DNA from: an uncultured Prevotellaceae bacterium
Lineage (GTDB): Bacteria; Bacteroidota; Bacteroidia; Bacteroidales; Bacteroidaceae
Assembly: GCA_902764705.1 (NCBI GenBank)
Contig: CACWWZ010000018.1
Location: forward strand, 1-64,000
DNA: 64,000 nucleotides
Reading direction: 5' to 3'
Below the pieces are notes generated by a model. That model had not been told where the DNA came from, ran no database searches, and saw only the letters and a program-made list of their open reading frames with translations. The translations under genes and the position numbers were made by a program. Shown piece by piece: positions 17,631-26,183 of the stretch (position 1 is the first letter of the stretch; the number at the start of each line of letters is the position of its first letter).

Positions 17631-17658
17631 CTCTCAACTCTCAACACTAAACTCTCAA
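17631..17658. repeat. Period-7 array between divergent genes
   Basis: Units CTCTCAA, CTCTCAA, CACTAAA, CTCTCAA. It lies between the -7 boxes of the HerA-like gene (17615-17622, minus) and the transporter gene (TATTTTTG 17667-17674, plus). Confidence 0.7.
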
Positions 17659-17685
17659 CTTTTTTGTATTTTTGCACCCAGAAAT

Positions 17686-18648
17686 ATGAATAGATTCATC
17701 CGTTTTATCAAAAATTGGACGTTACCCGTGGCGATTGTCGTGGGGTCGGTATGTTATCTGACATTCTATTGGATTCCCGCTCTCGACACGCTGGGCGACC
17801 TTCTCAGTCCCATATTCGACGTCATTTTTCCCCTATTTGTCTTCCTCACCCTGTTAATCACCTTCTGCAAGGTTGATTACCACCAGCTCCGGCCCCATCG
17901 CTGGCACGTCGGCGTACTGGTTGCCCAGTTATTACTCATAGCCATCACCATTGGAGTTATCTTCTGGGTCGAAGAAAACGCAGAACAGAAATTGCTTTGG
18001 GAGGCTTTACTGACGTGCATCATCGGTCCATCAGCATCAGCCGCTCCTGTCGTAGTGGGCAAACTGGGTGGCAACATCAACACCATGACTACCTACGTCA
18101 TTCTCTCGTCGTTAGCCTCCACCATTCTCATTCCACTCGTATTTCCCATTCTCGAACCTACCGCTGGCGTGGCTTTCCTCGAAGCGTTTCTCGTCATTCT
18201 CCATAAAGTAGCCATCGTCCTGTTGTTACCTTTGGTGTTAGGATGGTTCATCAAGCATTACCTGCCCCGCCTGCAACGTCGCATCGTCGCAATGCCCAAC
18301 CTCAGTTTCTACACCTGGGCCATTTCGCTGAGCATCACTACGGGCATCACCGTCAAGAACATCGTTCACAGCGATGCCACCATACAGCTTTTGGGCTGGA
18401 TTGCCGCCACGACCCTGTTACTCTGCTTCGTTCAATTTCTCATCGGTCGGGGAGTCGGCCATTGGCTCGGTGAGGAAGTCAACGCTGGCCAGGGACTCTT
18501 CCAGAAGAATACCGCACTTAGTATTTGGGTGGCCTATATGTATCTCAACCCAGTCGCTTCTGTCGGGGCAGGATGTTATGTGTTATGGCAAAATGTAATC
18601 AATAGTTTTGAAATATGGCAGGACAGAAAGCGACAAAAACCGTCTTAA
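17686..18648 (+). CDS. Bile acid:sodium symporter (BASS) family transporter
   Basis: Integral membrane protein of 320 residues with about nine hydrophobic segments and the family-like pattern of GPSASAAPVVVGKLGGN (near residue 112) and the C-terminal LNPVASVGAGCYVLWQN. Bacteroidetes proteins of this type are annotated as transporters in the bile acid:sodium symporter or arsenic-resistance superfamily. The substrate cannot be deduced; with no arsenic genes nearby, organic anion uptake is as likely as anything else. It has its own -7 box (TATTTTTG) 11 nt before the ATG, giving a very short leader. Confidence 0.75.
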   Translation: MNRFIRFIKNWTLPVAIVVGSVCYLTFYWIPALDTLGDLLSPIFDVIFPLFVFLTLLITFCKVDYHQLRPHRWHVGVLVAQLLLIAITIGVIFWVEENAEQKLLWEALLTCIIGPSASAAPVVVGKLGGNINTMTTYVILSSLASTILIPLVFPILEPTAGVAFLEAFLVILHKVAIVLLLPLVLGWFIKHYLPRLQRRIVAMPNLSFYTWAISLSITTGITVKNIVHSDATIQLLGWIAATTLLLCFVQFLIGRGVGHWLGEEVNAGQGLFQKNTALSIWVAYMYLNPVASVGAGCYVLWQNVINSFEIWQDRKRQKPS

Positions 18649-18670
18649 ACTGCAACATGATACACCAAAG

Positions 18671-18712
18671 AAAGTCCGCGAAACATGACAAAAGGTTTGT
18701 TTCGCGGATTTT
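18671..18712 (+). terminator. Terminator overlapping the promoter region of the tandem GH43 gene
   Basis: AAAGTCCGCGAAAC (18671-18684) pairs with GTTTCGCGGATTTT (18699-18712) around a 14-nt loop; one pair is G-U. The -7 box of the next gene starts 4 nt later. Confidence 0.75.
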
Positions 18713-18715
18713 CCG

Positions 18716-18723
18716 TATCTTTG
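18716..18723 (+). promoter_or_regulatory. -7 element of the tandem GH43 gene
   Basis: TATCTTTG, 22 nt before the ATG. A TTTG at 18696-18699 is 16 nt away, short of the usual spacing. Confidence 0.6.
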
Positions 18724-18745
18724 CAGGGCATTATCCACAAAAACT

Positions 18746-21604
18746 ATGAAACGAATAACAATATTATCTGCTGCCCTGGCGATAGTTATGGGCAGCACCG
18801 CACAAAACCCCTTTGTGCAGACTTGGTTCACCAGCGACCCTGCGCCGATGGTACACAATGGAACCATGTATGTTTACACCGGCCACGACGAGGACAACGC
18901 CGACTTCTTCTGGATGCAGGAATGGCGCGTCTATTCCACACAGGACATGGTCAACTGGCAGGACCACGGTTCACCCCTCGCCTTGGAGAGTTTCTCTTGG
19001 GCCGACGACCGTGCCTGGGCCTCGCAAACCATCGAACGCGATGGGAAGTTCTATTGGTATATTTGTGCCCACTCGAAGAATTCCAATGGCATGGCCATCG
19101 GTGTAGCCGTCAGCGACTCGCCCACGGGTCCTTTCCGTGATGCTCTCGGCAAGCCGCTGTTCGAGAACGGCTCGTGGGACCATATCGACCCAACGGTGAT
19201 GATTGACGATGACGGACAGGCCTGGCTCATGTGGGGTAATCCGCAGTGCTATTACCTGAAGCTCAACCGCGACATGATTTCCTATAGTGGTGAACTGGGA
19301 AGACTCGACATGACCGAGGATGCCTTCGGAAGCCCCGTCATGAGCAAGCGCGAAAGAGGAAAGAAGTATAAAGACAGCTATGTAGAGGGTCCTTGGTTGA
19401 TGAAAGCCCCCTCGGGGGCCGTAGGGGGTTCCTATTATCTTCTCTATGCAGCTGGTGGCGTACCTGAGCACATCAGTTACAGTACAGCTCCCCATCCCAC
19501 AGGTCCTTGGACCTATGCCGGCGAGATTATGCCCCTTTGCGACACCAAGTCGTTTACGAACCACTGTGGCGTGGCCGACTACAAGGGACACTCGTATTTC
19601 TTCTACCACACTGGCAAGCTGCCTGGTGGCGGTGGATTCGGTCGTAGTGTGGCTGTCGAGGAATTTAAATACAACGCCGACGGTTCCTTCCCCACCATCA
19701 TGCCTACCGACGAAGGTGTGCAGCCCATTGCCAAGTTTGACCCTTACCGTAAGGTGGAGGCTGAGACGATGGCGTTCTCGAAAGGCGTAAAGACGGAACA
19801 AAATGACGAAGTGGGCGTCTATGTGACCGATATCCACAATGGCGACTACATCAAGCTCCAGAATGTTCATCTGTGCTACAAGACCCCTCGCACTTTTACT
19901 GCCCGTGTGGCCAGTGGTCTGCGTGGCGGACAGATTGAGATTCGCCTGGACAGCCTTGGAGGACAACTCCTTGGCACTCTGAATGTGCCCGGCACGGGCG
20001 GTTGGGAGAAGTGGCAGACCATTACCGTTGACCTGCCAGCCCTCAACAGCTATCCCTCACGTCTACACACCCGCGACATGTACTTTGTATTCAAAGGCCG
20101 TAAGGGTCCGAAGCTCTTCAACTTCGACTGGTGGGAGATGAGTGGACTGGAGCAGGTGAACATGCCGCTGTTCCAGACGAAATACACCGCCGACCCCTCA
20201 CCATTGGTCATAGGCGACACCCTATTCTTATATACCTCTCACGATGCCTCTCCTGAGGACATCCCCGATGAAAACGAGAAGAACTCCGCAGGTTTCTTCA
20301 TGTACGACTGGTTGCTGTGGTCTACCACGGATATGGTGAACTGGACGGAACACGGGGCTGTGGCTTCATTGAAGGAATTCCCCTGGCGCTCGCGTGAGAA
20401 CGGTGCCTGGGCTATCCAGACGGTGGAGCGCAATGGCAAGTATTACCTCTATGCCCCGCTACATGGTCATGGAATTGGCGTGCTCGTGGCTGATTCACCC
20501 TATGGACCCTTTAAAGACCCTCTGGGCGAACCCCTCGTCTGGCAGAAAGAGCACTGGGAGGACATCGACCCCTCTGTGTTCATCGACGACGACGGTCAGG
20601 CCTGGATGTACTGGGGCAATCCACACATCTACTTCATCAAACTCAATGAGGATATGATCTCGACCAGTGGCGACATCTATGTGGTCAATCAGCAGGACGG
20701 TGTGGCGCATCCCGTCAAGGAGGAAGGCGCCAAGATCAACCTCCGTGTGCCCTGGAGTCAGAAAGCCACGTGGGCCATACAACACTATCAGGAAGGCCCC
20801 TGGTTCTACAAGAGAAGCCTGCCAACAGCCAATGGCCAAAAGCCAACAGCTAAATACTACCTCGGCTTTGCCAGCACCTGCTGTCCTGAGGCTCTGGGCT
20901 ATGCCATGAGCGACTCGCCCACAGGTCCCTGGGTAGAGAAAGGCTACATTATGCGCCCCACAGAGCGCGACCGTGGTAACCATCCTGGCATCTGCGACTT
21001 CAAGGGTCACAGCTATGTCTTTGGTCAGAACTACGACCTGATGCACCTCGAGACCTACGAACACCATGAGCGTCGCTCCGTATCCGCACAGGAGATTACC
21101 TATAATGCTGACGGTACCATCCAAGAAATTCCCTACTGGCTCGACCAGCAGCCCATGAAACAGCTCCACTGGCTGAATCCCTACCAGCGCGTCGAGGCTG
21201 AGACCATGGCTTGGGGCTATGGTTTGAAGAGTGCCAAGATGGGCATCGAGAACACGGGTGTCGTCAAGGACATGCCTGAGTCTACCGGTAAGAAGAACAT
21301 GTATATCTACGACCTCAACGACGGCGAGTACATCCGCTTGCGTGGTGTCGACTTCGGCGAGAAGGGTGCCAAGCAGTTTGCCATCACCGCTGCTGCCACA
21401 GGCACCGCTACCATTACCCTGCGCCTTGATAGTCCGAAGGGCGACGCCATCGGCACGGCAGTCATCAGCAAGACGGGTTCTGTAGAGAAATACAAGGCTT
21501 TTACCGCCAAGGTAAAGAACGCCACAGGTGTTCACGACCTTTATATCTGTTTCGACAAGACTCAGGGCGACGTCCGTCTCGACTGGTGGACTTTCAGAAA
21601 ATGA
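18746..21604 (+). CDS. Secreted tandem double-GH43 enzyme with two CBM6-like modules
   Basis: A 952-residue exported protein made of two homologous halves, each GH43 plus a CBM6-like module. Half 1 (about 21-470): base D31 in SDPAPM, D148 in HIDPTVMIDDDG, acid E214 in YVEGPWLMK, then a binding module with YRKVEAETMAFSKG. Half 2 (about 473-952): D483 in ADPSPLV, D608 in DIDPSVFIDDDG, E683 in YQEGPWFYK, then a module starting YQRVEAETMAWGYG. All three catalytic positions are intact in both halves. The signal peptide is KRITILSAALAIVMGSTAQ. Just after each catalytic Glu the loop carries a different low-complexity insertion (DNA 19404-19430 and 20821-20855). Likely activity is exo-arabinofuranosidase or beta-xylosidase; the two domains may differ in specificity. 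Confidence 0.9.
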   Translation: MKRITILSAALAIVMGSTAQNPFVQTWFTSDPAPMVHNGTMYVYTGHDEDNADFFWMQEWRVYSTQDMVNWQDHGSPLALESFSWADDRAWASQTIERDGKFYWYICAHSKNSNGMAIGVAVSDSPTGPFRDALGKPLFENGSWDHIDPTVMIDDDGQAWLMWGNPQCYYLKLNRDMISYSGELGRLDMTEDAFGSPVMSKRERGKKYKDSYVEGPWLMKAPSGAVGGSYYLLYAAGGVPEHISYSTAPHPTGPWTYAGEIMPLCDTKSFTNHCGVADYKGHSYFFYHTGKLPGGGGFGRSVAVEEFKYNADGSFPTIMPTDEGVQPIAKFDPYRKVEAETMAFSKGVKTEQNDEVGVYVTDIHNGDYIKLQNVHLCYKTPRTFTARVASGLRGGQIEIRLDSLGGQLLGTLNVPGTGGWEKWQTITVDLPALNSYPSRLHTRDMYFVFKGRKGPKLFNFDWWEMSGLEQVNMPLFQTKYTADPSPLVIGDTLFLYTSHDASPEDIPDENEKNSAGFFMYDWLLWSTTDMVNWTEHGAVASLKEFPWRSRENGAWAIQTVERNGKYYLYAPLHGHGIGVLVADSPYGPFKDPLGEPLVWQKEHWEDIDPSVFIDDDGQAWMYWGNPHIYFIKLNEDMISTSGDIYVVNQQDGVAHPVKEEGAKINLRVPWSQKATWAIQHYQEGPWFYKRSLPTANGQKPTAKYYLGFASTCCPEALGYAMSDSPTGPWVEKGYIMRPTERDRGNHPGICDFKGHSYVFGQNYDLMHLETYEHHERRSVSAQEITYNADGTIQEIPYWLDQQPMKQLHWLNPYQRVEAETMAWGYGLKSAKMGIENTGVVKDMPESTGKKNMYIYDLNDGEYIRLRGVDFGEKGAKQFAITAAATGTATITLRLDSPKGDAIGTAVISKTGSVEKYKAFTAKVKNATGVHDLYICFDKTQGDVRLDWWTFRK
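19404..19430 (+). repeat. G/C-rich inverted-repeat insertion in GH43 half 1
   Basis: AAGCCCCCTCGGGGGCCGTAGGGGG-type sequence with CCCCC and GGGGG blocks that can fold back. It encodes APSGAVGG in the loop after the catalytic Glu, where GH43 proteins normally have a short turn. Confidence 0.55.
20821..20855 (+). repeat. Period-7 array inside GH43 half 2
   Basis: Five units (GCCAACA, GCCAATG, GCCAAAA, GCCAACA, GCTAAAT) encode PTANGQKPTAK in the loop after the second catalytic Glu. Being 35 nt, it is in frame only with its flanks. Confidence 0.75.
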
Positions 21605-21628
21605 AGAGTGAAAAATGAAGAATGAAGA
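21601..21628 (+). repeat. Period-7 array containing the tandem GH43 stop codon
   Basis: Units ATGAAGA, GTGAAAA, ATGAAGA, ATGAAGA; the stop TGA (21602-21604) is within the first unit. Confidence 0.75.
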
Positions 21629-21658
21629 ATTTGCTACCGCAACATAACTAATCCCAAT

Positions 21659-23776
21659 ATGAACAAAACTTTATTATCAACATTCGGGTTGTGCCTGGCT
21701 GCTACGGCGGTCATGGCACAAAACCCAATCATTCGCGACCAGTTTACGGCCGACCCGACGGCTCGCGTGTTTAACAACAAGGTATACCTCTACCCGTCGC
21801 ACGACATCAAGCCCCCCGTCGGACAGCGTCAGGACTGGTTCTGCATGGAGGACTATCACGTCTTCTCCAGCGAGAATCTTACCGACTGGACCGACCATGG
21901 TGTGATTGTCACTCAGAACAAAGTGCCCTGGGTGCGCCCAGACTCTTATTCCATGTGGGCGCCCGACTGCGTAGAGCGTAATGGCAAGTACTATTTCTAT
22001 TTCCCCTCCACTCCCGGTGGTGCCATGCGCGGCTTCGGTGTCGGTGTAGCCATTGCCGACAGTCCCGAGGGACCGTTCATTCCTGAGCCCGAGCCCATCA
22101 AAGGCATCAATGGTATCGACCCCTGCGTGCTGCAGGCCTCCGACGGCAATGCCTACATATTCTGGGGTGCAGGCCGTTGCGCCAAGCTCAAGCCGAACAT
22201 GAAGGAGCTGGCCGACGACACTCCCAAGGAGAAAGTGAAGTGGGGCGAGCGTGAGTTCGAGATGATGGGCGTCAACTGCCTTAAAGACCTCCCCAACCGA
22301 CAGGCTGAGGGTCCGTTTGCCTTCGAGGCTAACGGCTGGTACTACCTCACCTATCCTTACGTTCGCGAGAAAACCGAGGTTCTCGGCTATGCCATGAGCA
22401 AGAACCCCATGGGTCCCTACGAATACAAGGGCATCATCATGGCCGAGACTCCCAACTGCTGGACCAACCACCACAGCATCGTCAACTACAAGGGTCAGTG
22501 GTACCTGTTCTACCATCAGAATGCCTTCTCGCCCAGCGACGACAAGCGCCGTTCAGTACAAATCGACAAACTCTTCTTCAATCCCGACGGTACCATTCAG
22601 GAGGTAAAGCCCACCCTGCGCGGCGTAGGCATCAACCAGGCTACCGAGAAGATCGAGATCGACCGCTATAGCGCTGCCAGTGCTGATGTTACCTATCAGC
22701 TCATCGATACCGTCAACACCTTCCGCAGCTACGAGGCCACCCTTCCCGCCAAGGGCAGCTGGCTGAAATATAACGATGTCGACTTCGATTGCATCACCAA
22801 TGGTTATCTGGTGCTCTCTGCCAAAGCTTCCGACGACACGGAGTTCTGCATCCGCGAAAAGAGTGTCACCGGCAAGGTCATTGCCCGCTTCAAGATGGCG
22901 GTGCGCCCGCCAGAGCCTCCCGCAGGTGCTGCCGCCAACCCCATGATGATGCGCTTCAACCGCGACCTGCGTAACCAGTGGCTCTCACAGACTGCCACAC
23001 TGGAGTACACGCCGAAGGGTGTCACCGACCTGGTGGTTACCAACGAGGGCAATGGCGCCCTCAGCATCGACTGGGTACAGTTCAAGAACCGTCCGAAGTA
23101 CTTCTCGCCTGCTACCGCACAGCCGGCACAGCCCGACGACGAGGGTTTCATCCGTCGCTGGCTGCTCCTGGAGCCCATCGACAAGCCCAATAGCGGTAAT
23201 ACTGTCTTTACCGACACCTATCTGCGCGAACACTTCAACCGCGAGTACTTCAAGGGCCAGCAGACCATCGTTCCGAAGGACGGACAGAAGGTCAAGGCCG
23301 TCTTCCAGCAGGAACAGGCTCCCGCAGGCTTCGGTCGCGGCATGCAGCAGGCTCCCGCACAACCCGAGGTGAAGACCGTCAAGCAGACACTCACCTGGCA
23401 CGCCCTCGACAGCGAGAACATGAACGTCAAGCTCTTCCGCTTTGCCGAGAAGTGGGGCGAGAAGGTCTATGGTGTGCTCTTCTGGGCCGTCACCATCATC
23501 GACTGCGACGAGGACATTCCGAATGTCCGTCTGGCCGTCGGTTCCAACTCCGCTTCTATGTGGTGGCTCAACGGCCAGGAGGCCCTGTTGCTCTCTGGCG
23601 ACCGCCGCATGGTGAAGGACGACGCTATGTCGCAGCGTCTCACCCTCAAGAAGGGTCGCAACATTTTGCGCGGCGCCATCATCAACGGCCCGGGCATGAG
23701 CGACTTCTGCGTCCGTTTCCTCGACGAGAAAGGCCAGCCGGTCACAAATTACAAAGTTACGACCGTATCGAAATAA
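21659..23776 (+). CDS. Secreted GH43-family glycoside hydrolase with CBM6-like and extra C-terminal domain
   Basis: A 705-residue exported enzyme. Signal peptide NKTLLSTFGLCLAATAVMAQ, GH43 domain (about 22-325) with base D32 in TADPTARV, D154 in GIDPCVLQ and acid E217 in QAEGPFAFE. The WAPDCVERNGKYYFYFP segment is typical of arabinan- and arabinoxylan-active GH43 enzymes. A CBM6-like module (about 335-485) includes KGSWLKYNDVDF and is interrupted by a Pro/Ala/Met-rich insertion (PPEPPAGAAANPMMM). The remaining region (about 490-705) is a further beta-rich domain, with another low-complexity insertion (APAGFGRGMQQAPAQ). It sits 55 nt after the tandem GH43 gene across a period-7 repeat, so cotranscription is likely. 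Confidence 0.88.
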   Translation: MNKTLLSTFGLCLAATAVMAQNPIIRDQFTADPTARVFNNKVYLYPSHDIKPPVGQRQDWFCMEDYHVFSSENLTDWTDHGVIVTQNKVPWVRPDSYSMWAPDCVERNGKYYFYFPSTPGGAMRGFGVGVAIADSPEGPFIPEPEPIKGINGIDPCVLQASDGNAYIFWGAGRCAKLKPNMKELADDTPKEKVKWGEREFEMMGVNCLKDLPNRQAEGPFAFEANGWYYLTYPYVREKTEVLGYAMSKNPMGPYEYKGIIMAETPNCWTNHHSIVNYKGQWYLFYHQNAFSPSDDKRRSVQIDKLFFNPDGTIQEVKPTLRGVGINQATEKIEIDRYSAASADVTYQLIDTVNTFRSYEATLPAKGSWLKYNDVDFDCITNGYLVLSAKASDDTEFCIREKSVTGKVIARFKMAVRPPEPPAGAAANPMMMRFNRDLRNQWLSQTATLEYTPKGVTDLVVTNEGNGALSIDWVQFKNRPKYFSPATAQPAQPDDEGFIRRWLLLEPIDKPNSGNTVFTDTYLREHFNREYFKGQQTIVPKDGQKVKAVFQQEQAPAGFGRGMQQAPAQPEVKTVKQTLTWHALDSENMNVKLFRFAEKWGEKVYGVLFWAVTIIDCDEDIPNVRLAVGSNSASMWWLNGQEALLLSGDRRMVKDDAMSQRLTLKKGRNILRGAIINGPGMSDFCVRFLDEKGQPVTNYKVTTVSK

Positions 23777-23804
23777 CGACCTCTTCGAAAAAACGTAATA
23801 TTGA

Positions 23805-23828
23805 CATAACGTAATAACGACATAACGA
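23805..23828 (+). repeat. Short period-8 array upstream of the last GH43 gene
   Basis: Units CATAACGT, AATAACGA, CATAACGA; another AATAACGA copy overlaps the preceding stop codon (23772-23779). Confidence 0.5.
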
Positions 23829-23840
23829 AAAAATAAGATT

Positions 23841-25295
23841 ATGAAACGCAATATTTTCATTTTTACATTATTCAATTTTTACATTGCCACGTCAGTGGCG
23901 CAAATCGGCGCCCCCTACATCCACGACCCCTCGACCATTGCCGAGTGCAACGGCAAGTACTACACCTATGGCACCGGCGGCGGCGGACTCATCTCAGAAG
24001 ACGGCTGGTCGTGGCACAGCGGTGCAGAGCGTCCCGGCGGCGGTGCAGCCCCCGACATCATCAAGATTGGCGACCGCTACCTCTGCATCTACGGTGCCAC
24101 AGGCGGTGGACTCGGCGGTGGACATGCCGGACGCATCCTGACCATGTGGAACAAGGACCTCGACCCGAAGTCGCCCGACTTCAAATGGACCGAGGCCGTT
24201 GAGGTGTGCGCCAGCGATGGTATGGAAGATCAGGACGCTATCGACCCCGGCATCCTCCTCGACCCCACAACGGGTCGTCTGTGGGTCAGCTACGGCACCT
24301 ACTTCGGCACCATCCGCCTCATCGAGCTCGACCCGAAGACCGGTTTCCGCGTCAAGGGCAATAAGGAGAAGGACATCGCCATCGACTGCGAGGCCTCAGA
24401 CCTGATTTATAACGACGGCTGGTACTACCTGCTGGGCACCCACGGCACCTGCTGCGATGGTGTCAACTCTACCTACAACATCGTGGTAGGCCGTTCGCGC
24501 AGCGTTGAGGGCCCCTATATAGATAATGTAGGCCGCGACATGTACCACGGCGGTGGCCGTATGGTCATTGCCGCCGGTGACCGAAAGACCGGTGCCGGAC
24601 ACTTCGGACGCACTGTCATCGACGAGGGCGTCGAAGTCATGTCGTTCCACTGGGAGGCCGACATGGACCTCAGCGGCCGCTCCACGCTGGCTATCCGCCC
24701 GCTGCTGTGGAAGAACGGCTGGCCCTTCGGTGGTGAGCAGTTCAAGGGTGGCACCTTTGAGATCGAGAGCGAGCGTCGCGGCTATGCCCTCGAGCTGGCT
24801 GTCGATTTCGTTCGCATGCAGGTAGCCCGCGCAGGTTGGTTCAACCGCAACCAGATGCAGGAACCCGTGAAACCCATTGCCAACCAGACACTCGCTGAAG
24901 TCATCGGCACATGGCCCCAGGGCGACATCCCCGCCCGCATCGGCGACTACATGTTCCGTCCCCACCAGCGCTGGACCGTTACCCCCGTCGAGGGTAAGGG
25001 CGGCTATCTGGGCAACACCTATTTCAAGATTGTCATCGAGGGCACCGAGCGTGCACTTGCTGCCACCGCCAACAGTGAGGTGACCACCGTTCCCGCCTAT
25101 ACTGGCGCTGACGAACAGCTCTGGCGCATCGAGCAGCTCACCGACGGCACCTTCCGCATCATGCCGAAGGTCATCCCCGGCCAGGAGGGCATCAACACTC
25201 GCTACTGCCTCTACTCCGCAGGTGACTCTACCCCCACCCTCGCCGAGTACGACTTCAAGAGCGACAATTCCAAGTGGAACTTCCGCAATCACTAA
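23841..25295 (+). CDS. Secreted GH43-family arabinan endo-1,5-alpha-L-arabinosidase-like enzyme
   Basis: A 484-residue exported protein. Signal peptide KRNIFIFTLFNFYIATSVAQ, then GH43 with the base D29 in YIHDPSTIAECNGKYY, D135 in DAIDPGILLDPTTG and acid E184 in DCEASDLIYNDGWYYL. This pattern resembles endo-arabinanases of GH43. The segment SRSVEGPYIDNVGRDM near residue 225 also matches that group. The C-terminal 120 residues (from about LAEVIGTWPQGD) have QLWRIEQLTDGTFRI, a ricin-type beta-trefoil or similar lectin pattern. Together with the preceding GH43 genes this supports arabinan breakdown. Endo against exo action was assigned only by resemblance. Confidence 0.82.
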   Translation: MKRNIFIFTLFNFYIATSVAQIGAPYIHDPSTIAECNGKYYTYGTGGGGLISEDGWSWHSGAERPGGGAAPDIIKIGDRYLCIYGATGGGLGGGHAGRILTMWNKDLDPKSPDFKWTEAVEVCASDGMEDQDAIDPGILLDPTTGRLWVSYGTYFGTIRLIELDPKTGFRVKGNKEKDIAIDCEASDLIYNDGWYYLLGTHGTCCDGVNSTYNIVVGRSRSVEGPYIDNVGRDMYHGGGRMVIAAGDRKTGAGHFGRTVIDEGVEVMSFHWEADMDLSGRSTLAIRPLLWKNGWPFGGEQFKGGTFEIESERRGYALELAVDFVRMQVARAGWFNRNQMQEPVKPIANQTLAEVIGTWPQGDIPARIGDYMFRPHQRWTVTPVEGKGGYLGNTYFKIVIEGTERALAATANSEVTTVPAYTGADEQLWRIEQLTDGTFRIMPKVIPGQEGINTRYCLYSAGDSTPTLAEYDFKSDNSKWNFRNH

Positions 25296-25330
25296 AAGAA
25301 CCATTTCCAACAACAATCACTAACAACACT

Positions 25331-25370
25331 GAAGCGCGTGGCCCAACAACCACGCGCTTCATTAGTTTTG
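25331..25370 (+). terminator. Intrinsic terminator closing the second GH43 cluster
   Basis: GAAGCGCGTGG (25331-25341) and CCACGCGCTTC (25350-25360), perfect 11-bp stem, followed by ATTAGTTTTG. It may also serve the minus-strand gene ending at 25393. Confidence 0.8.
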
Positions 25371-25392
25371 TAACATCACCACATTTCATTGA

Positions 25393-25836
25393 TTACCAAT
25401 CATACTTCTCCACATAGCCGTCGAACGTCACGTCGGCTGTCCATCCGTTTTCTCGAAACAGGTTGCGGATGTCCTCCTGCAACTTTGGCGGAATCAGACG
25501 CTGCCCGTTACGATATTCATAGTAGTAGGTACGGTTGGTCAGGCCGATGATGCTCATTCGGACGTCATTCTCCACACGTTTTGGCATGTCGCTCGTGAAG
25601 ATATGCGTCATACCCTTGGCGAAGCGTACCTTCTGGTCCTTGCGATACATCGGGCAATCGGTGGTCGCCACACCCTCGAAGTGCGGATTGACACACCAAT
25701 AGCTGGATTTGGTGTTGGGCACATGCTGCCCCACGAGCCATCGCAGACACTGGGTGCGCAACGGACACTCATCGACATAACATACCGTGTAGCCCTCATG
25801 GGCTTTCTCAATCAATAATTCTTTTTCAACGCTCAT
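25393..25836 (-). CDS. DUF6078-like Bacteroidales protein of unknown function
   Basis: A 147-residue, probably cytosolic protein. It has four Cys in the N-terminal half: YVDECPLRTQCLRWL (spacing C-x5-C), YWCVNP and TDCPMYRK, suggesting a metal or redox site. The second half has IGLTNRTYYYEYRNGQR and ends with FDGYVEKYDW. This pattern matches my memory of the DUF6078 family found in Prevotella and Bacteroides, for which no function is known. Upstream lies a large inverted repeat (25876-26014) with no ordinary promoter visible. Confidence 0.65.
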   Translation of the reverse strand: MSVEKELLIEKAHEGYTVCYVDECPLRTQCLRWLVGQHVPNTKSSYWCVNPHFEGVATTDCPMYRKDQKVRFAKGMTHIFTSDMPKRVENDVRMSIIGLTNRTYYYEYRNGQRLIPPKLQEDIRNLFRENGWTADVTFDGYVEKYDW

Positions 25837-25875
25837 AATTACATTTAGTTTTAAATCTAATAAAATCGTTTAATA

Positions 25876-26014
25876 CACCTACCCTCCTACCTAAATCTTT
25901 GGGAGGTCCTTTGTTTTGGGAGGCTTCGGAGAAGTAGGTATTGTCTGAACACCTACCTCGCCGCAGTCCCTTTGTACAAAGAACCTCCCAAAGATTTAGG
26001 TAGGAGGTTAGGTG
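25876..26014. mobile_element. MITE-like element with 39-nt inverted terminal arms
   Basis: Arms at 25876-25914 and 25976-26014 are complementary over 39 nt with two mismatches (they start CACCTA and contain CCTAAATCTTTGGGAGG). The 61-nt interior contains a smaller inverted repeat (GTAGGT ... ACCTAC). There is no coding capacity and no clear target-site duplication. It could instead be a large regulatory hairpin, but the symmetric ends suggest a non-autonomous element or a BIME-type product of the nearby RAYT. Confidence 0.55.
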
Positions 26015-26101
26015 TTTGGCAAATATTCATCGAAATATTTATCGCTTATTTGCGATTTTCGCATAGTATGCTCGCGGTCCGTCCGATTAACCCAGACATT
26101 C

Positions 26102-26163
26102 AGTACGTCGCCTTCGTACTCGCAGTCCGTCGCCTTCGGACTCGCAGTCCGACGCGACGGACT
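26102..26163. repeat. Three REP-like hairpins just past the RAYT stop codon
   Basis: Hairpin 1 AGTACG-TCGCCTT-CGTACT (26102-26120), hairpin 2 AGTCCG-TCGCCTT-CGGACT (26124-26142), hairpin 3 AGTCCG-ACGCGA-CGGACT (26146-26163). All have perfect 6-bp stems in a 22-nt period. Hairpins 1 and 2 differ by a compensatory A-T to C-G pair change. Confidence 0.7.
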
Positions 26164-26183
26164 AAACTCGACACTGTAGCCTA

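Noticed and set aside
25331..26014. A prophage or integrative element around the RAYT
   Set aside because: No integrase, phage or conjugation genes and ordinary housekeeping genes resume at rsmD.
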